Origin: DATAUK01 sp036268295
GTDB taxonomy: Bacteria; Actinomycetota; Actinomycetes; JAFAQI01
Reading direction: 5' to 3'
Assembly: GCA_036268295.1 (NCBI GenBank)
Contig: DATAUK010000009.1
Coordinates: 1 to 64,000, forward strand
DNA length: 64,000 bases
A program made the position numbers and the translations under genes. The notes below the pieces were generated by a model that had not been told where the DNA came from, ran no database searches, and saw nothing but the letters and a program-made list of their open reading frames with translations. This document shows positions 42,379 through 50,895 of this stretch, in pieces (position 1 is the stretch's first letter; each line of letters opens with the position of its first letter).

Positions 42379-43293
42379 TCACCGGATCTGACACGTGATA
42401 GTCAGGTGGATCGTCTGCCCGGCAACGACAGTTCTCGGCGCCGGCAGCGGACAGCCTGGCAAACGTCCGCTGTTGATTTGCGGCGAGATGCCGTCGAAGT
42501 AGTAGCGGCCGGGTGGCAGGCTGAACCTGAAGCGTCCTGAGTTCGCCGCAAACCCCCGGGCCCGGCCTGAGCGCGAGTTGGAATGCGCCTCGATCGTGCC
42601 GGCCAGCGGCACGCCCGCTGCGCCAACCGGCCCGCCCGCTCGCTTGAAGGTTCCGATCACCGTCCCCGATCCCGCCTCGTCGAATCCGGCCGTGTCATAC
42701 CGTTCGAGCCGCCCGATGATCGTGCCGGTCGAGTTCAGCAGGATCAACTGGTCTCCCTGCACCCAGGCGTACTGCGCGGACCTCACCAGGCGCACCTCCG
42801 GCGCGAGGGTGCGGGCAGGGCACTTCACGTCCGTCGAGAACGACTGCCTTATGTCGAAGAGCCCCCCGGCACCGAGCTGGAACCGACCGCTGGAGATGTT
42901 GCAGCCGTCCGAGCCGGCCCACCTGCCGCGGTAGTCGAAGTTGACCGAACCACTCCGCTGGCGAGCGGACGGGTTGATCGAGCGCCAGTGCCCGACCAGC
43001 TCGGCGAGGGTCGCCGGCCGCATCCCGGTCGACGGCGTCGTCGACGGCAACGGCGGTGGTGGTGCCGGTGAGGCGATCACCTTCTGGCGCGCCGACCCAC
43101 CGGAGTCCGGCAGGGTCGCCACGACGACGACGGCAGCAACGACGGCAACCGTCGCGGCAACCAGACCGGCGCGCCAGGCCCGGCGGTGCCGCTCCGCCCG
43201 CCGGAAGACGTCGTCGAAGACCGCGGCGGTCGGGCCGGCTGCTGCCTCGTCGAGCCACCGGCGCAACTCATCGGGACCGAGCGGTGAGCTCAC
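42379..43293 (-). CDS. Membrane anti-sigma-like protein with META/HslJ-like domain
   Basis: The 304-residue protein has a cytosolic N-terminus of about 40 residues (LRRWLDEAAAGPTAAVFDDV), one membrane segment (about 41-60, AGLVAATVAVVAAVVVVATL), a proline-rich linker, and an extracytoplasmic domain. That domain begins LVGHWRSINPSARQ and has WAGSDGCNISSGRFQLG, resembling a META/HslJ fold. Its start overlaps the sigma-factor stop (ATGA, 43290-43293). Position and topology suggest an anti-sigma factor for the preceding SigE-type sigma factor, although the cytosolic part lacks a recognisable zinc motif. Confidence 0.7.
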   Translation of the reverse strand: MSSPLGPDELRRWLDEAAAGPTAAVFDDVFRRAERHRRAWRAGLVAATVAVVAAVVVVATLPDSGGSARQKVIASPAPPPPLPSTTPSTGMRPATLAELVGHWRSINPSARQRSGSVNFDYRGRWAGSDGCNISSGRFQLGAGGLFDIRQSFSTDVKCPARTLAPEVRLVRSAQYAWVQGDQLILLNSTGTIIGRLERYDTAGFDEAGSGTVIGTFKRAGGPVGAAGVPLAGTIEAHSNSRSGRARGFAANSGRFRFSLPPGRYYFDGISPQINSGRLPGCPLPAPRTVVAGQTIHLTITCQIR

Positions 43294-43790
43294 GACGGGC
43301 TCCCGGCGAGCAGCTCGCCGAGTCTCGCGAGCCCACGCGAGGTGTAGGACTTCACGCTGCCGATCGACACTCTCATCAGGTCGGCGGTCGCTGCCTCGCT
43401 CAGGTCGGCGAAGTACCTCAGCACGACGGCCTCCCGCTGCCGCCGCGGCAACGCGGCGATCGCGGCCCGGATCGCCAGCTGACCGGCGACATCCGGATCG
43501 GAGACCTCGTCTGGTGCCAGCGCGGCGGCATGCCGGCGAGCGGTCTGCTTGCGACGCCAGGCTGAGCGGGTGAGGTTGACGACGGTCCGCCGCAGATAGG
43601 CGCCTGCCTGGGCCGGATCCCGGAGCCGGCCGCGACGGTAGACCCGGATGAAGGCGCTCTGCACGACGTCCTCGGCGTCGCCGGGATCGCCGAGTAGCCG
43701 CGCCAGTCGGACCAGCTTGTCGTAGTCGGCGACGAACAACCCGGCCAGCAAGGAGCGGTCGGAGGTGGTCTCATCCCCGACCACGCGCAT
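43290..43790 (-). CDS. SigE-type ECF RNA polymerase sigma factor
   Basis: The 166-residue protein contains region 2 (about 18-85; LVRLARLLGDPGDAEDVVQS, AFIRVYRRG) and region 4 (about 110-160; LPRRQREAVVLRYFADLSEA, RVSIGSVKSYTSRGLARL). The spacing and wording are typical of the actinobacterial SigE family. It is followed, with overlap, by a membrane protein likely to restrain it. The region before the start on this strand holds ACAACC...GGCGTGG, compatible with an ECF-type autoregulated promoter, but that is a guess. Confidence 0.9.
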   Translation of the reverse strand: MRVVGDETTSDRSLLAGLFVADYDKLVRLARLLGDPGDAEDVVQSAFIRVYRRGRLRDPAQAGAYLRRTVVNLTRSAWRRKQTARRHAAALAPDEVSDPDVAGQLAIRAAIAALPRRQREAVVLRYFADLSEAATADLMRVSIGSVKSYTSRGLARLGELLAGSPS

Positions 43791-43854
43791 ACCCCTGTCC
43801 TCGCCGGCGACACACCACTACCACGCCGTGCCTACCCGAAAGGTTGTGCCGCCG

Positions 43855-44217
43855 CTACAACCTGGCCGCCCATCGCTCGCCGCGAAGCGCGCGCCAGATC
43901 AGGTCGGCGGCCACGCTGGCGCTGCGAAGCCGATGGCGCTCATGCTCGTACGCCGCCACCGCCTCGTCGACGGTCTCCGGCGGGACGAGACCGCGCAGGT
44001 CATGGCGCACCGTCCGCATCCCCGACTCCGCGGCGTCGACCGCGGCCGTGAGGGACGCCTTGGCGACATGTGCTAACACCACCGGATGGCGGCGCAGCGC
44101 GTCGTACCCGCGGTAGTCGGCCGGGCACTGGTCGAAGAGCCAGGCGACGGCGCGGATCTCCCAGTCGCCGACGCCCGGGTCCGGGACCTCGGCTGGCCAG
44201 CCGGTCGGCGCCGCCAT
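43855..44217 (-). CDS. Conserved actinobacterial hypothetical protein
   Basis: The ATG at 44215-44217 gives 120 residues. It shares one base with the TGA of the upstream methyltransferase gene. The product is soluble and helical (DWEIRAVAWLFDQCPADYRG, HPVVLAHVAKASLTAAVDAA). It resembles small proteins found after the TrmA-like gene in other actinobacteria, and its role is unknown. Confidence 0.7.
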   Translation of the reverse strand: MAAPTGWPAEVPDPGVGDWEIRAVAWLFDQCPADYRGYDALRRHPVVLAHVAKASLTAAVDAAESGMRTVRHDLRGLVPPETVDEAVAAYEHERHRLRSASVAADLIWRALRGERWAARL

Positions 44218-45323
44218 CAGGTCGCCGCTTCCGCGACCAGCAGCGCGACGCACTCGACGTGCGCCGTCATCGGGAACAGGTCGAATGCCCGGAGCGCCTC
44301 GAGTCGATAGCCATGACCGGCGAACAGCGACACGTCACGAGCCAGCGAGGACGGGTCGCAGGCCACGTGAACCACCCGGCGGGGCGCGGCGGCGGCGATG
44401 CCGGCCACGACCGCCGAGCCGGCGCCTTTGCGCGGTGGGTCGAGGACGACGGCGTCAGCCCGTGGCCGGGACCGTGACAGCCACCTGGCGACCCGACCGG
44501 TGGCAACGGTGACGTTCGGGCAGTCAGCCAGGTTGCTCCGCGCCGCTGCGGCCGCCGCCGAGTCGCTCTCGACCGCGAGGACCTGACCGGTCGAGGCAAG
44601 CGGGGAGATGACACCGGCGAACAGCCCGACACCGCAATAGAGGTCGAGGCACACATCAGAGGGCGCGATCGCCGCGAAGTCGACGACGGTCCGGGCGAGC
44701 ACCTCGGGAGCTCCTGGATGGACCTGCCAGAAGCCACCCGCCGGGATCCGCCAGGACCGACCGACCGCCGACTCGACATCGCTGACGACAAGATCGACAC
44801 CGTCGCTGTCCGGCCACTTCTGCGAGACTACGGAGGCCACCGGCAGCTCGGGATGTGCCAGCAGGCAGTCACCGATCGGCTCGATCTCGTGCGACCGGTG
44901 GCGATGCAGACCGGCGACCCCGTCGCCGTCCACCGCGAGCCGCAGCCGGGTCCGCCAGTGCAGCCCCCCGACGTCGCCGGGCACCGCCTCGACGACCACC
45001 GGCAGATCAAGCCCGGCGATCCGCCGCAGCTGCTCGCCGATCACCGTCGCCTTGAGCCGGCGCTGCTCGTCAAGTTCGACGTGCTGCCAGTCACACCCGC
45101 CGCACCGGCCCGGACCGGCCCACTCGCATGGCGGCGTAACCCGATGCTCGGAGGCGCGCAGGATCTCGACCGCGTCGGCCCGCAGGTACGACGGCCGCTC
45201 CTCGGTGATTTCGACCCGCACCTGCTCACCGGGCAGCGCGTGGCGGACGAACACCGCGCGCCCGTCAGGCGCGTGAGCGATGCAGATGCCGCCGTGGCCG
45301 ACCGGCCCGACGTCGAGGATCAC
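44217..45323 (-). CDS. TrmA/RumA-type RNA (uracil-5-) methyltransferase
   Basis: The GTG at 45321-45323 overlaps the permease stop as GTGA and gives 368 residues; the longer upstream frame is a shadow of the permease gene. A TRAM-like start (ILDVGPVGHGGICIAHAPDG) is followed by [4Fe-4S] ligands CEWAGPGRCGGCDWQH and a fourth Cys in GDCLLAHP. The AdoMet site is DLYCGVGLFA and the catalytic Cys is in HVACDPSSLARD. This matches rRNA m5U methyltransferases of the RlmCD/RumA branch. The mycobacterial counterpart Rv2689c has the same neighbours. The target nucleotide is unknown. Confidence 0.92.
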   Translation of the reverse strand: MILDVGPVGHGGICIAHAPDGRAVFVRHALPGEQVRVEITEERPSYLRADAVEILRASEHRVTPPCEWAGPGRCGGCDWQHVELDEQRRLKATVIGEQLRRIAGLDLPVVVEAVPGDVGGLHWRTRLRLAVDGDGVAGLHRHRSHEIEPIGDCLLAHPELPVASVVSQKWPDSDGVDLVVSDVESAVGRSWRIPAGGFWQVHPGAPEVLARTVVDFAAIAPSDVCLDLYCGVGLFAGVISPLASTGQVLAVESDSAAAAAARSNLADCPNVTVATGRVARWLSRSRPRADAVVLDPPRKGAGSAVVAGIAAAAPRRVVHVACDPSSLARDVSLFAGHGYRLEALRAFDLFPMTAHVECVALLVAEAAT

Positions 45324-47332
45324 TTCTGCTGGGGCGGTGGCGGCGGTGGCGTGACCGACTTCAGCTCGACCGCGCGGCGGACGTCGCCAGCAACCGGCCG
45401 GGCGCGCTGCACCACCTTGCCCGACGACTTCAGCTGGTAGGGCACGCTCGTCACCATCACCCCGCGCATGAACAGCAGCCGGCCCTTGAGGCGGAGCGCG
45501 TGCTGGTTGTGCAGCAGCTGTTCCCACCACTGCCCGACGACGTACTCCGGGATGAAGATTGAGACCACGTCGCGAGGGCTGGAACGGTTGATCTCCTTGA
45601 TGTATTTGATGATCGGCCGCGAAATCTCTCGGTACGGCGAGTCGAGGATCTGCAGCGGCACTGGAACGCCGCGGCGATCCCACTCGGCCCGCAGCGCGTC
45701 GGTCGCCGCATGGTCGACCGAAACCGTCAGCGCCACCAGGGTCGACGGCCTGGTCGCGCGGGCGTAGTTCAGCGCCCGAAGCGTGGCCTTGTGAATCCGC
45801 GAGACCAACACGATCGCGTGGACCCGCGAGGGCAGCACGTCGTCCTCGTCGTCCGGCACGAGCTCCTCGTGGACCAGGTCGTAGTGATGGCGGATCCCGC
45901 GCATCATCGTGAACAGCACGATCATCGCCACGATCGCGATCCACGCGCCTTGGGTGAACTTCGAGATCAGGATGATCGTGAGCACCAAGACCGTCACGAC
46001 CGCGCCGATGCTGTTGATCACCCGCGAGCGCTTCATCTGCCGTCGTCGGGCCGGGTCCTCGGTCAGCGGCAGGTTGCGGTTCCAGTGCCTGATCATGCCG
46101 ATCTGGCTGTTCACGAACGAGACGAACACACCGACGATGTAGAGCTGGATCAACCGTGTCGGCGACGCCGAGAACGCCACGATCAGCACAATCGCGAACC
46201 CGGCCAGCAGCAGGATGCCGTTGCTGAACGCGAGCCGGTCGCCGCGGGTGTGCAGCTGGCGGGGCAGGTAGCCGTCGTTGGCGAGGATCGAGGCGAGCAC
46301 CGGAAATCCGTTGAACGCAGTGTTCGCGGCGAGCACCAGTATCAGCGCGGTCATCGCCTGCAGGTAGTAGAAGCCAAAGGACCCGCTGCCGAAGACCGCG
46401 ATGCCGACCTGCGCGATCACCGTCTTTGGCTCCTGCCCCTTCGGCAGGCCGACCAGGTTCTTGGGCAGCTCGGCGACATGGACATGAGAGATGATCGCCA
46501 GTGCCGTGATCGCCAGGAACATGCTGACCGCGATCCCGCCGAGCAGCGCCAGCGTGGTCGCGGCGTTCTTGCTCTTCGGCTTCTGGAACGCCGGCACGCC
46601 GTTGCTGATCGCCTCAACGCCGGTCAGCGCAGTGCACCCGGAGGCGAACGCACGCAGCAGCAGGAAGACCAGTGCCAGCCCGGAGTAGTTGCGCGCCTTG
46701 ATCACCCGGTAGTGCGCACTCTCGGCGGTGAGGTGGTGGCCGGCGCCGAGCTTGAACGCCGCGACCACGATCAGTGCCGTCACGCCGGCGACAAAGGCGT
46801 ACGTCGGGATCGCAAATGCAGTGCCGGACTCGCGGACGCCGCGCAGGTTGAGCAGCGTGATGATCGCGACCGTGGCGACCGCGATGACAACAGCGTGTCC
46901 TTGCAGTGCCGTGACGGCGGAGGTGATGTTGGCGACGCCGGAGCTGACCGAGACCGCAACCGTCAGCACGTAGTCGACCATCAGCGCGCTCGCGACGGTC
47001 AGCCCGGCGCGTCTGCCCAGGTTGGTCGTCGCGACCTCATAGTCGCCGCCCCCGCTGGGATAGGCGTGGACGTTCTGCCGGTAGGAGGCCACAACGACGA
47101 GCATCAGGAACGCGACGCCGGCCGCGGCGTACCAGGTGAAGTGGATGAGGGTCAGCCCGCCGAGGGACAGCACGAGCAGGATTTCCTCGGTCGCATAAGC
47201 AACTGAGGACAGCGCGTCGCTGGCAAAGACCGGCAGCGCCAGCCGCTTCGGCAGCAGCGTCTCACCGAGTTGGGTGCTCCGCAGTGGGCGACCGACGAAC
47301 AGCCGTTTAGAGAGGTCACCCAGCGATGGCAC
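45320..47332 (-). CDS. APC-superfamily permease
   Basis: From the GTG at 47330-47332 (MPSLGDLSKRLFVGRPLRST) the protein has 670 residues. Roughly 12 membrane helices fill residues 40-455. The N-terminal signature FASDALSSVAYATEEILLVL matches the amino-acid/potassium APC group (Rv2690c in M. tuberculosis). The C-terminal 200 residues are cytosolic, with ILDSPYREISRPIIKYIKEI and EYVVGQWWEQLLHNQHALRL. Divergent TrkA-domain genes stand immediately opposite, suggesting that nucleotide-binding TrkA proteins regulate it, possibly in K+ transport. Substrate remains unproven. Confidence 0.9.
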   Translation of the reverse strand: MPSLGDLSKRLFVGRPLRSTQLGETLLPKRLALPVFASDALSSVAYATEEILLVLSLGGLTLIHFTWYAAAGVAFLMLVVVASYRQNVHAYPSGGGDYEVATTNLGRRAGLTVASALMVDYVLTVAVSVSSGVANITSAVTALQGHAVVIAVATVAIITLLNLRGVRESGTAFAIPTYAFVAGVTALIVVAAFKLGAGHHLTAESAHYRVIKARNYSGLALVFLLLRAFASGCTALTGVEAISNGVPAFQKPKSKNAATTLALLGGIAVSMFLAITALAIISHVHVAELPKNLVGLPKGQEPKTVIAQVGIAVFGSGSFGFYYLQAMTALILVLAANTAFNGFPVLASILANDGYLPRQLHTRGDRLAFSNGILLLAGFAIVLIVAFSASPTRLIQLYIVGVFVSFVNSQIGMIRHWNRNLPLTEDPARRRQMKRSRVINSIGAVVTVLVLTIILISKFTQGAWIAIVAMIVLFTMMRGIRHHYDLVHEELVPDDEDDVLPSRVHAIVLVSRIHKATLRALNYARATRPSTLVALTVSVDHAATDALRAEWDRRGVPVPLQILDSPYREISRPIIKYIKEINRSSPRDVVSIFIPEYVVGQWWEQLLHNQHALRLKGRLLFMRGVMVTSVPYQLKSSGKVVQRARPVAGDVRRAVELKSVTPPPPPPQQK

Positions 47333-47362
47333 TCGGCAAGCGTACGGGCTGGCGCGTCCGTG

Positions 47363-47368
47363 TAGCGT
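47363..47368 (+). promoter_or_regulatory. -10 box of the first trkA-like gene
   Basis: TAGCGT stands 7 nt before the GTG at 47376 in the 43-bp divergent interval with the permease gene. No ribosome-binding site is visible, so the transcript is probably leaderless. Confidence 0.45.
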
Positions 47369-47375
47369 CTGCCCG

Positions 47376-48044
47376 GTGCACGTTGTGATCATGGGATGTG
47401 GCCGGGTCGGCACGACCATCGCCAAGAGCCTCGAGGCGGCCGGCCATTCGGTCGCCATCGTCGACCAGGATGCGACTGCGTTTCGGCGGCTGCCGGCCGA
47501 CTTTGCCGGCAAGCAGGTGACCGGGGTCGGCTTCGACCGCGACACCTTGATCGAGGCCGGCATCGAGCAGGCATCGGCGTTCGCGGCGGTGTCCAGCGGC
47601 GACAACTCCAACATCATCGCCGCGCGGGTCGCCCGCGAGACGTTCGGCATCGACAACGTGGTCGCCCGGATCTACGACCCGCGCCGGGCCGAGGTCTACA
47701 GCCGGCTCGGCATCCCGACCGTCGCCACCGTCCGCTGGACCGCTGACTCGATGCTTCGCCGGCTGATCCCGGAGGGCGCATACAGCGAGTGGGCCGACCC
47801 GACCGGCCACATCGCGCTGTCTGAGATCGGCTACGACGTCGGCTGGGTCGGCCGATCGGTCGGCGAGATCCAGTCCGCCGCCGAAGGCATCCGGGTGGCA
47901 TTCTTCAGCCGGTACGGCGAGGCCATCCTGCCGAGCCGAGAAAGTGCGTTGCAGGACGGCGACCAGCTCTTCGTGCTGGTGATCCGCTCGGACATCAAGC
48001 GGTTCGAGAAGATCCTCGGGGCCGCTCCGGAAGAGCACTCGTGA
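47376..48044 (+). CDS. TrkA-type K+ uptake regulatory protein (CeoB-like)
   Basis: The 222-residue protein has an RCK_N Rossmann domain with the NAD-binding motif MGCGRVGTTIAKSLEAAGHS and an acidic Asp at the end of the second strand (VAIVDQD). A RCK_C domain (about 140-215; GRSVGEIQSAAEGIRVAFFS) follows. It binds NAD(H) or ATP and gates a transporter from the cytosol. GTGA overlap (48041-48044) couples it to the second TrkA gene. The order APC permease, ceoB, ceoC is the mycobacterial one. Confidence 0.92.
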   Translation: MHVVIMGCGRVGTTIAKSLEAAGHSVAIVDQDATAFRRLPADFAGKQVTGVGFDRDTLIEAGIEQASAFAAVSSGDNSNIIAARVARETFGIDNVVARIYDPRRAEVYSRLGIPTVATVRWTADSMLRRLIPEGAYSEWADPTGHIALSEIGYDVGWVGRSVGEIQSAAEGIRVAFFSRYGEAILPSRESALQDGDQLFVLVIRSDIKRFEKILGAAPEEHS

Positions 48045-48775
48045 GAGTCACCATCGCCGGCGCCGGCAACGTCGGCCGGTCGATCGCCCAGGAACTGGTC
48101 GGCAACGGCCATCACGTAACGCTGATCGAGCGCGAGCCACGAGCGTTCAAGACCGAGAGCGTGCCCGGCGCCGAGTGGCTGCTCGCCGATGCTTGCGAGC
48201 TCAGCTCGCTCGAGCTGGCCCAGCTCCAGGAGAGCACCGTGGTGGTCGCGGCGACCGGCGACGACAAGGTCAACCTCGTCGTCTCACTTCTCGCGAAGAC
48301 CGAGTACGGCGTCCCGCGGGTCGTCGCGCGGGTCAATCATCCGAAGAACGAGTGGCTGTTCAACGAGTCGTGGGGGGTCGACGTCTCGGTGTCGACGCCG
48401 CGGCTGCTCTCCGCGTTGGTCGAGGAGGCGGTGACGGTCGGCGACCTGGTGCGGCTGCTGTCGTTCCGCCACGGCGAGGCCAACCTGGTCGAGATCACGC
48501 TGCCGCACGACACGGATCATGCCGGTCAGCGGGTCGGCTCGATGGCGTGGCCACCGGACGTCGCGCTGGTCGCGATCCTGCGTGACGCCCGGGTCATGGT
48601 GCCTACCGCCGACGACCCGCTCGAGGCCGGTGACGAGCTGTTGTTCGTCGCCAGCCCCGACCAGGAAGATGCCCTGCACGATGTGCTCGCGACCGGAGCG
48701 CTAGCGAGGGCCGACGAGCCCACCGCAGAAGCCGAGCCCACCGAACAAGCCGGATCAGACCCCGTCGAGGACTAG
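48041..48775 (+). CDS. TrkA-type K+ uptake regulatory protein (CeoC-like)
   Basis: The 244-residue protein has the same RCK_N/RCK_C arrangement, with the motif IAGAGNVGRSIAQELVGNGH and TLIERE. The RCK_C part runs over about 135-215 (GEANLVEITLPHDTDHAGQR). An acidic tail of about 30 residues follows. It is a paralogue of the preceding gene and likely forms a heteromeric ring with it. Its last 21 bp overlap the end of the convergent OB-fold gene. Confidence 0.92.
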   Translation: MRVTIAGAGNVGRSIAQELVGNGHHVTLIEREPRAFKTESVPGAEWLLADACELSSLELAQLQESTVVVAATGDDKVNLVVSLLAKTEYGVPRVVARVNHPKNEWLFNESWGVDVSVSTPRLLSALVEEAVTVGDLVRLLSFRHGEANLVEITLPHDTDHAGQRVGSMAWPPDVALVAILRDARVMVPTADDPLEAGDELLFVASPDQEDALHDVLATGALARADEPTAEAEPTEQAGSDPVED

Positions 48776-49135
48776 CTCGTAACGCGGGTTGAAGATCATC
48801 CGCCGGGTGCCGTTCGAGGTGATCCTTCCGGTCGCCCGAAGCTGGCGCCCCGGCGACAGCCCGGCGATCTCACGGCGTCCGAGCCAGACCAGGGTGACGC
48901 TGCCGCTGCCGTCGTAGAGCTCGACCTCCAATGACGGCGCGCCGGCCCGGGGGCGCAGCGTGAGCGACCGGACCGTTCCGTGGACGGTGACCAGCGCTCG
49001 CTCGCCACAGGCTGCGACCGTCGTAGCGCCGCTCGAAAGCGCCTGTCGCTGCAGATCGTCGGCTTCGAGCTCGGAGTCTTCGCTCGCCAGCCGACGTACC
49101 GCGCGGCGCAGCCGCCCACCTTCGCTCTCATTCAC
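48755..49135 (-). CDS. OB-fold nucleic-acid-binding protein
   Basis: The 126-residue protein consists of a short helical N-terminus and an OB-fold (about 45-122; ERALVTVHGTVRSLTLRPRA, ELYDGSGSVTLVWLGRREI, GRQLRATGRI). It corresponds to the Rv2694c family that follows ceoC. Its function is unknown; single-stranded DNA or RNA binding is assumed from the fold. ATGA overlap (49132-49135) couples it to the DUF3710 gene. Confidence 0.85.
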   Translation of the reverse strand: MNESEGGRLRRAVRRLASEDSELEADDLQRQALSSGATTVAACGERALVTVHGTVRSLTLRPRAGAPSLEVELYDGSGSVTLVWLGRREIAGLSPGRQLRATGRITSNGTRRMIFNPRYELVLDGV

Positions 49136-49896
49136 TGGATCTCCGTGATCTCCGGGCCGCGTTCGGGAAGCCTTAGGGTGCGGTCGGGCACCGGCGGCAA
49201 CGGCAGCTCGACGGCTTCGCGCGGCAGGTGCAGCGGCAGCATGTCGCGCGGCGCCATCGCATCGCCGCCGCGTTGGACCACCACGTGGCGAAAAGCGTCC
49301 TCGAGCCGCTTGGCCTGGCTCGCGTCGGTTGAGCCGGGGCCGGTCAGCAGACCCCGCAGGAACCAGCGCGGCCCGTCGACGCCGAGGAACCGGGCCGGCT
49401 GGGTGGCGCCGTTCTCGACCGGGATCCGCGCTCGAAGCTCGACGCCGAACGGCCCGTCGGCGTCATCCGCGGTGCCGCCGGCCGACTTCAGTGACGCCGC
49501 GATCTCGGTGCGGACCTCGGTCCAGAGACCGCTGGACTTCGGTGCCGCGAACGCGTGCACCTGCAACTGGCTGTTGCCGTCGATCAGGGACGCCGCAACC
49601 GGGACGTCGTCCTGCACCTCGACCCGGACCTCGAGGCCGTCGGGCACCGGCATCAGCATCCCGCCGAGGTCGACTCGCGGCACCTCGTCCTCCGGCGCGT
49701 CATGAGAGTCCCAGGGCCCGGTCGGGCGCGGTGCTACGGCGACCGCGTAGTCCTCGTCGTACCTCGCATCAGGATCGTCGGCATCGACGGCATCAGACGG
49801 GTCGTCCTCGTCGAAGTCGTCGAAGTCGTCGTCGAGATCGACCGGATCGACCGGATCGGCCTGCTCGTCGGTCTCGCGGCGGCGTCGGAACACCAT
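49132..49896 (-). CDS. DUF3710 family protein
   Basis: From ATG 49894-49896 with AAGGAG upstream the protein has 254 residues. A very acidic N-terminus (about 1-60; DLDDDFDDFDEDDPSDAVDA) precedes the DUF3710 domain (about 75-225; RVDLGGMLMPVPDGLEVRVE, QLQVHAFAAPKSSGLWTEVR). The family is actinobacterial and uncharacterised; its gene always follows dut. The start overlaps the dut stop (TGATG). No membrane segment is predicted. Confidence 0.92.
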   Translation of the reverse strand: MVFRRRRETDEQADPVDPVDLDDDFDDFDEDDPSDAVDADDPDARYDEDYAVAVAPRPTGPWDSHDAPEDEVPRVDLGGMLMPVPDGLEVRVEVQDDVPVAASLIDGNSQLQVHAFAAPKSSGLWTEVRTEIAASLKSAGGTADDADGPFGVELRARIPVENGATQPARFLGVDGPRWFLRGLLTGPGSTDASQAKRLEDAFRHVVVQRGGDAMAPRDMLPLHLPREAVELPLPPVPDRTLRLPERGPEITEIQ

Positions 49897-50384
49897 CAAC
49901 TCCTTCTCGGGCGGTTGTCTCCATCGTCGACCCAACCGCCGGTTGATCCAAACCCACCGTCGCCTCGCACCGAGTCCGGCAGCTCGTCGACCTCGACGAA
50001 GTCTGCCCGCTCGACCCGCTGGATAACGAGCTGGGCGATCCGATCGCCTCGCTGCAACCGGATCGGCGTGACCGGATCGTGGTTGACCATGATGACCTGG
50101 ATCTCGCCGCGATAGCCGGCATCGATAGTGCCCGGTGCGTTGACCAGCGCCATCCCGCAACGCGCCGCGAGCCCGGATCTGGGGTGCACGAAGGCGGCGT
50201 AGCCGAGCGGCAGCGCGATCGCCGTACCGGTCGGCACCACCGCCCGCTCCCCCGGCGCCAGCGTCACGTCCACCGCAGTCACCAGGTCGGCCCCGGCGTC
50301 ACCGTCATGGGAGTACGACGGTGCCGGCAGCTCGGGATCGAGGCGGCGGAGCAGCACCTCGACGGCGTGGGGTTGTTGGCTCAT
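49896..50384 (-). CDS. dut: dUTP diphosphatase
   Basis: The 162-residue enzyme begins MSQQPHAVEVLLRRLD (an ATG four codons earlier is possible). All five dUTPase motifs are present: AGADL, HPRSGLAARCG, NAPGTIDAGYRGEI, RGDRIAQLVIQ and the C-terminal RGDGGFGSTG. It hydrolyses dUTP to dUMP and PPi as a trimer. Its neighbours (DUF3710 behind, DUF3093 divergent) are the standard actinobacterial arrangement. Confidence 0.97.
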   Translation of the reverse strand: MSQQPHAVEVLLRRLDPELPAPSYSHDGDAGADLVTAVDVTLAPGERAVVPTGTAIALPLGYAAFVHPRSGLAARCGMALVNAPGTIDAGYRGEIQVIMVNHDPVTPIRLQRGDRIAQLVIQRVERADFVEVDELPDSVRGDGGFGSTGGWVDDGDNRPRRS

Positions 50385-50421
50385 GGTCGGCGGCACCCTA
50401 CCGACACCGCGTGGGGCTGCA

Positions 50422-50427
50422 TAGGCT
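50422..50427 (+). promoter_or_regulatory. -10 box of the DUF3093 gene
   Basis: TAGGCT lies 6 nt before the GTG at 50434, with no ribosome-binding site, in the short divergent interval with dut. Confidence 0.45.
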
Positions 50428-50433
50428 GGGCCG

Positions 50434-50895
50434 GTGCCTTCCCACGACGAGCGGCTCTACGTGCCGCTGAGCTGGTGGCCGGTGCTGATCGCGATCGTGG
50501 TGTTCGGCGCGCTCGAGGTGGGCTCCGGCTTCAGCCTTGTCGTGCTGATCCCGGTCGCGATCTTCCTGTTCGGGTTCTTCATCGTGCCGCTCGCGCTGAG
50601 CGGCCGGATGCGGGTCCAGCTCAGGGACGGCGTACTGATCGCGGACAAGCAGGAGCTGCCGGTGATGCAGGTCACAACGATCACCCCACTGGACCGCGAG
50701 GCGACCCGGCTGCGGCTCGGGCCACAGGCCGACCCGGCGGCGCACACCGTGGTCCGGGGCTGGGTCGGCTCGTCGGTGATGCTCAAGCTGTCGAATCCCG
50801 ACCCGGTCCCCTACTGGGTCGTCTCGACCCGGCACCCGGACGAGCTGGTCGCCAAGATCAAGCAAGCCCGAAACGAGATCCGCGCCGCTCGCTAA
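50434..50895 (+). CDS. DUF3093 family membrane protein
   Basis: The 153-residue protein has two closely spaced membrane helices (about 13-31 and 33-52) followed by a soluble C-terminal domain with the DUF3093 segments LPVMQVTTITPLDREATRLR and YWVVSTRHPDELVAKI. Family members are found next to dut in actinobacteria and have no known function. Its end overlaps the convergent YcaQ-like gene by 4 bp. Confidence 0.92.
   Translation: MPSHDERLYVPLSWWPVLIAIVVFGALEVGSGFSLVVLIPVAIFLFGFFIVPLALSGRMRVQLRDGVLIADKQELPVMQVTTITPLDREATRLRLGPQADPAAHTVVRGWVGSSVMLKLSNPDPVPYWVVSTRHPDELVAKIKQARNEIRAAR

Noticed and set aside
45710..47206. 498-codon plus-strand frame opposite the APC permease
   Set aside because: It is the antisense shadow of a well-recognised permease. 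Composition is Arg/Asp/Gly-rich low-complexity with no domain.
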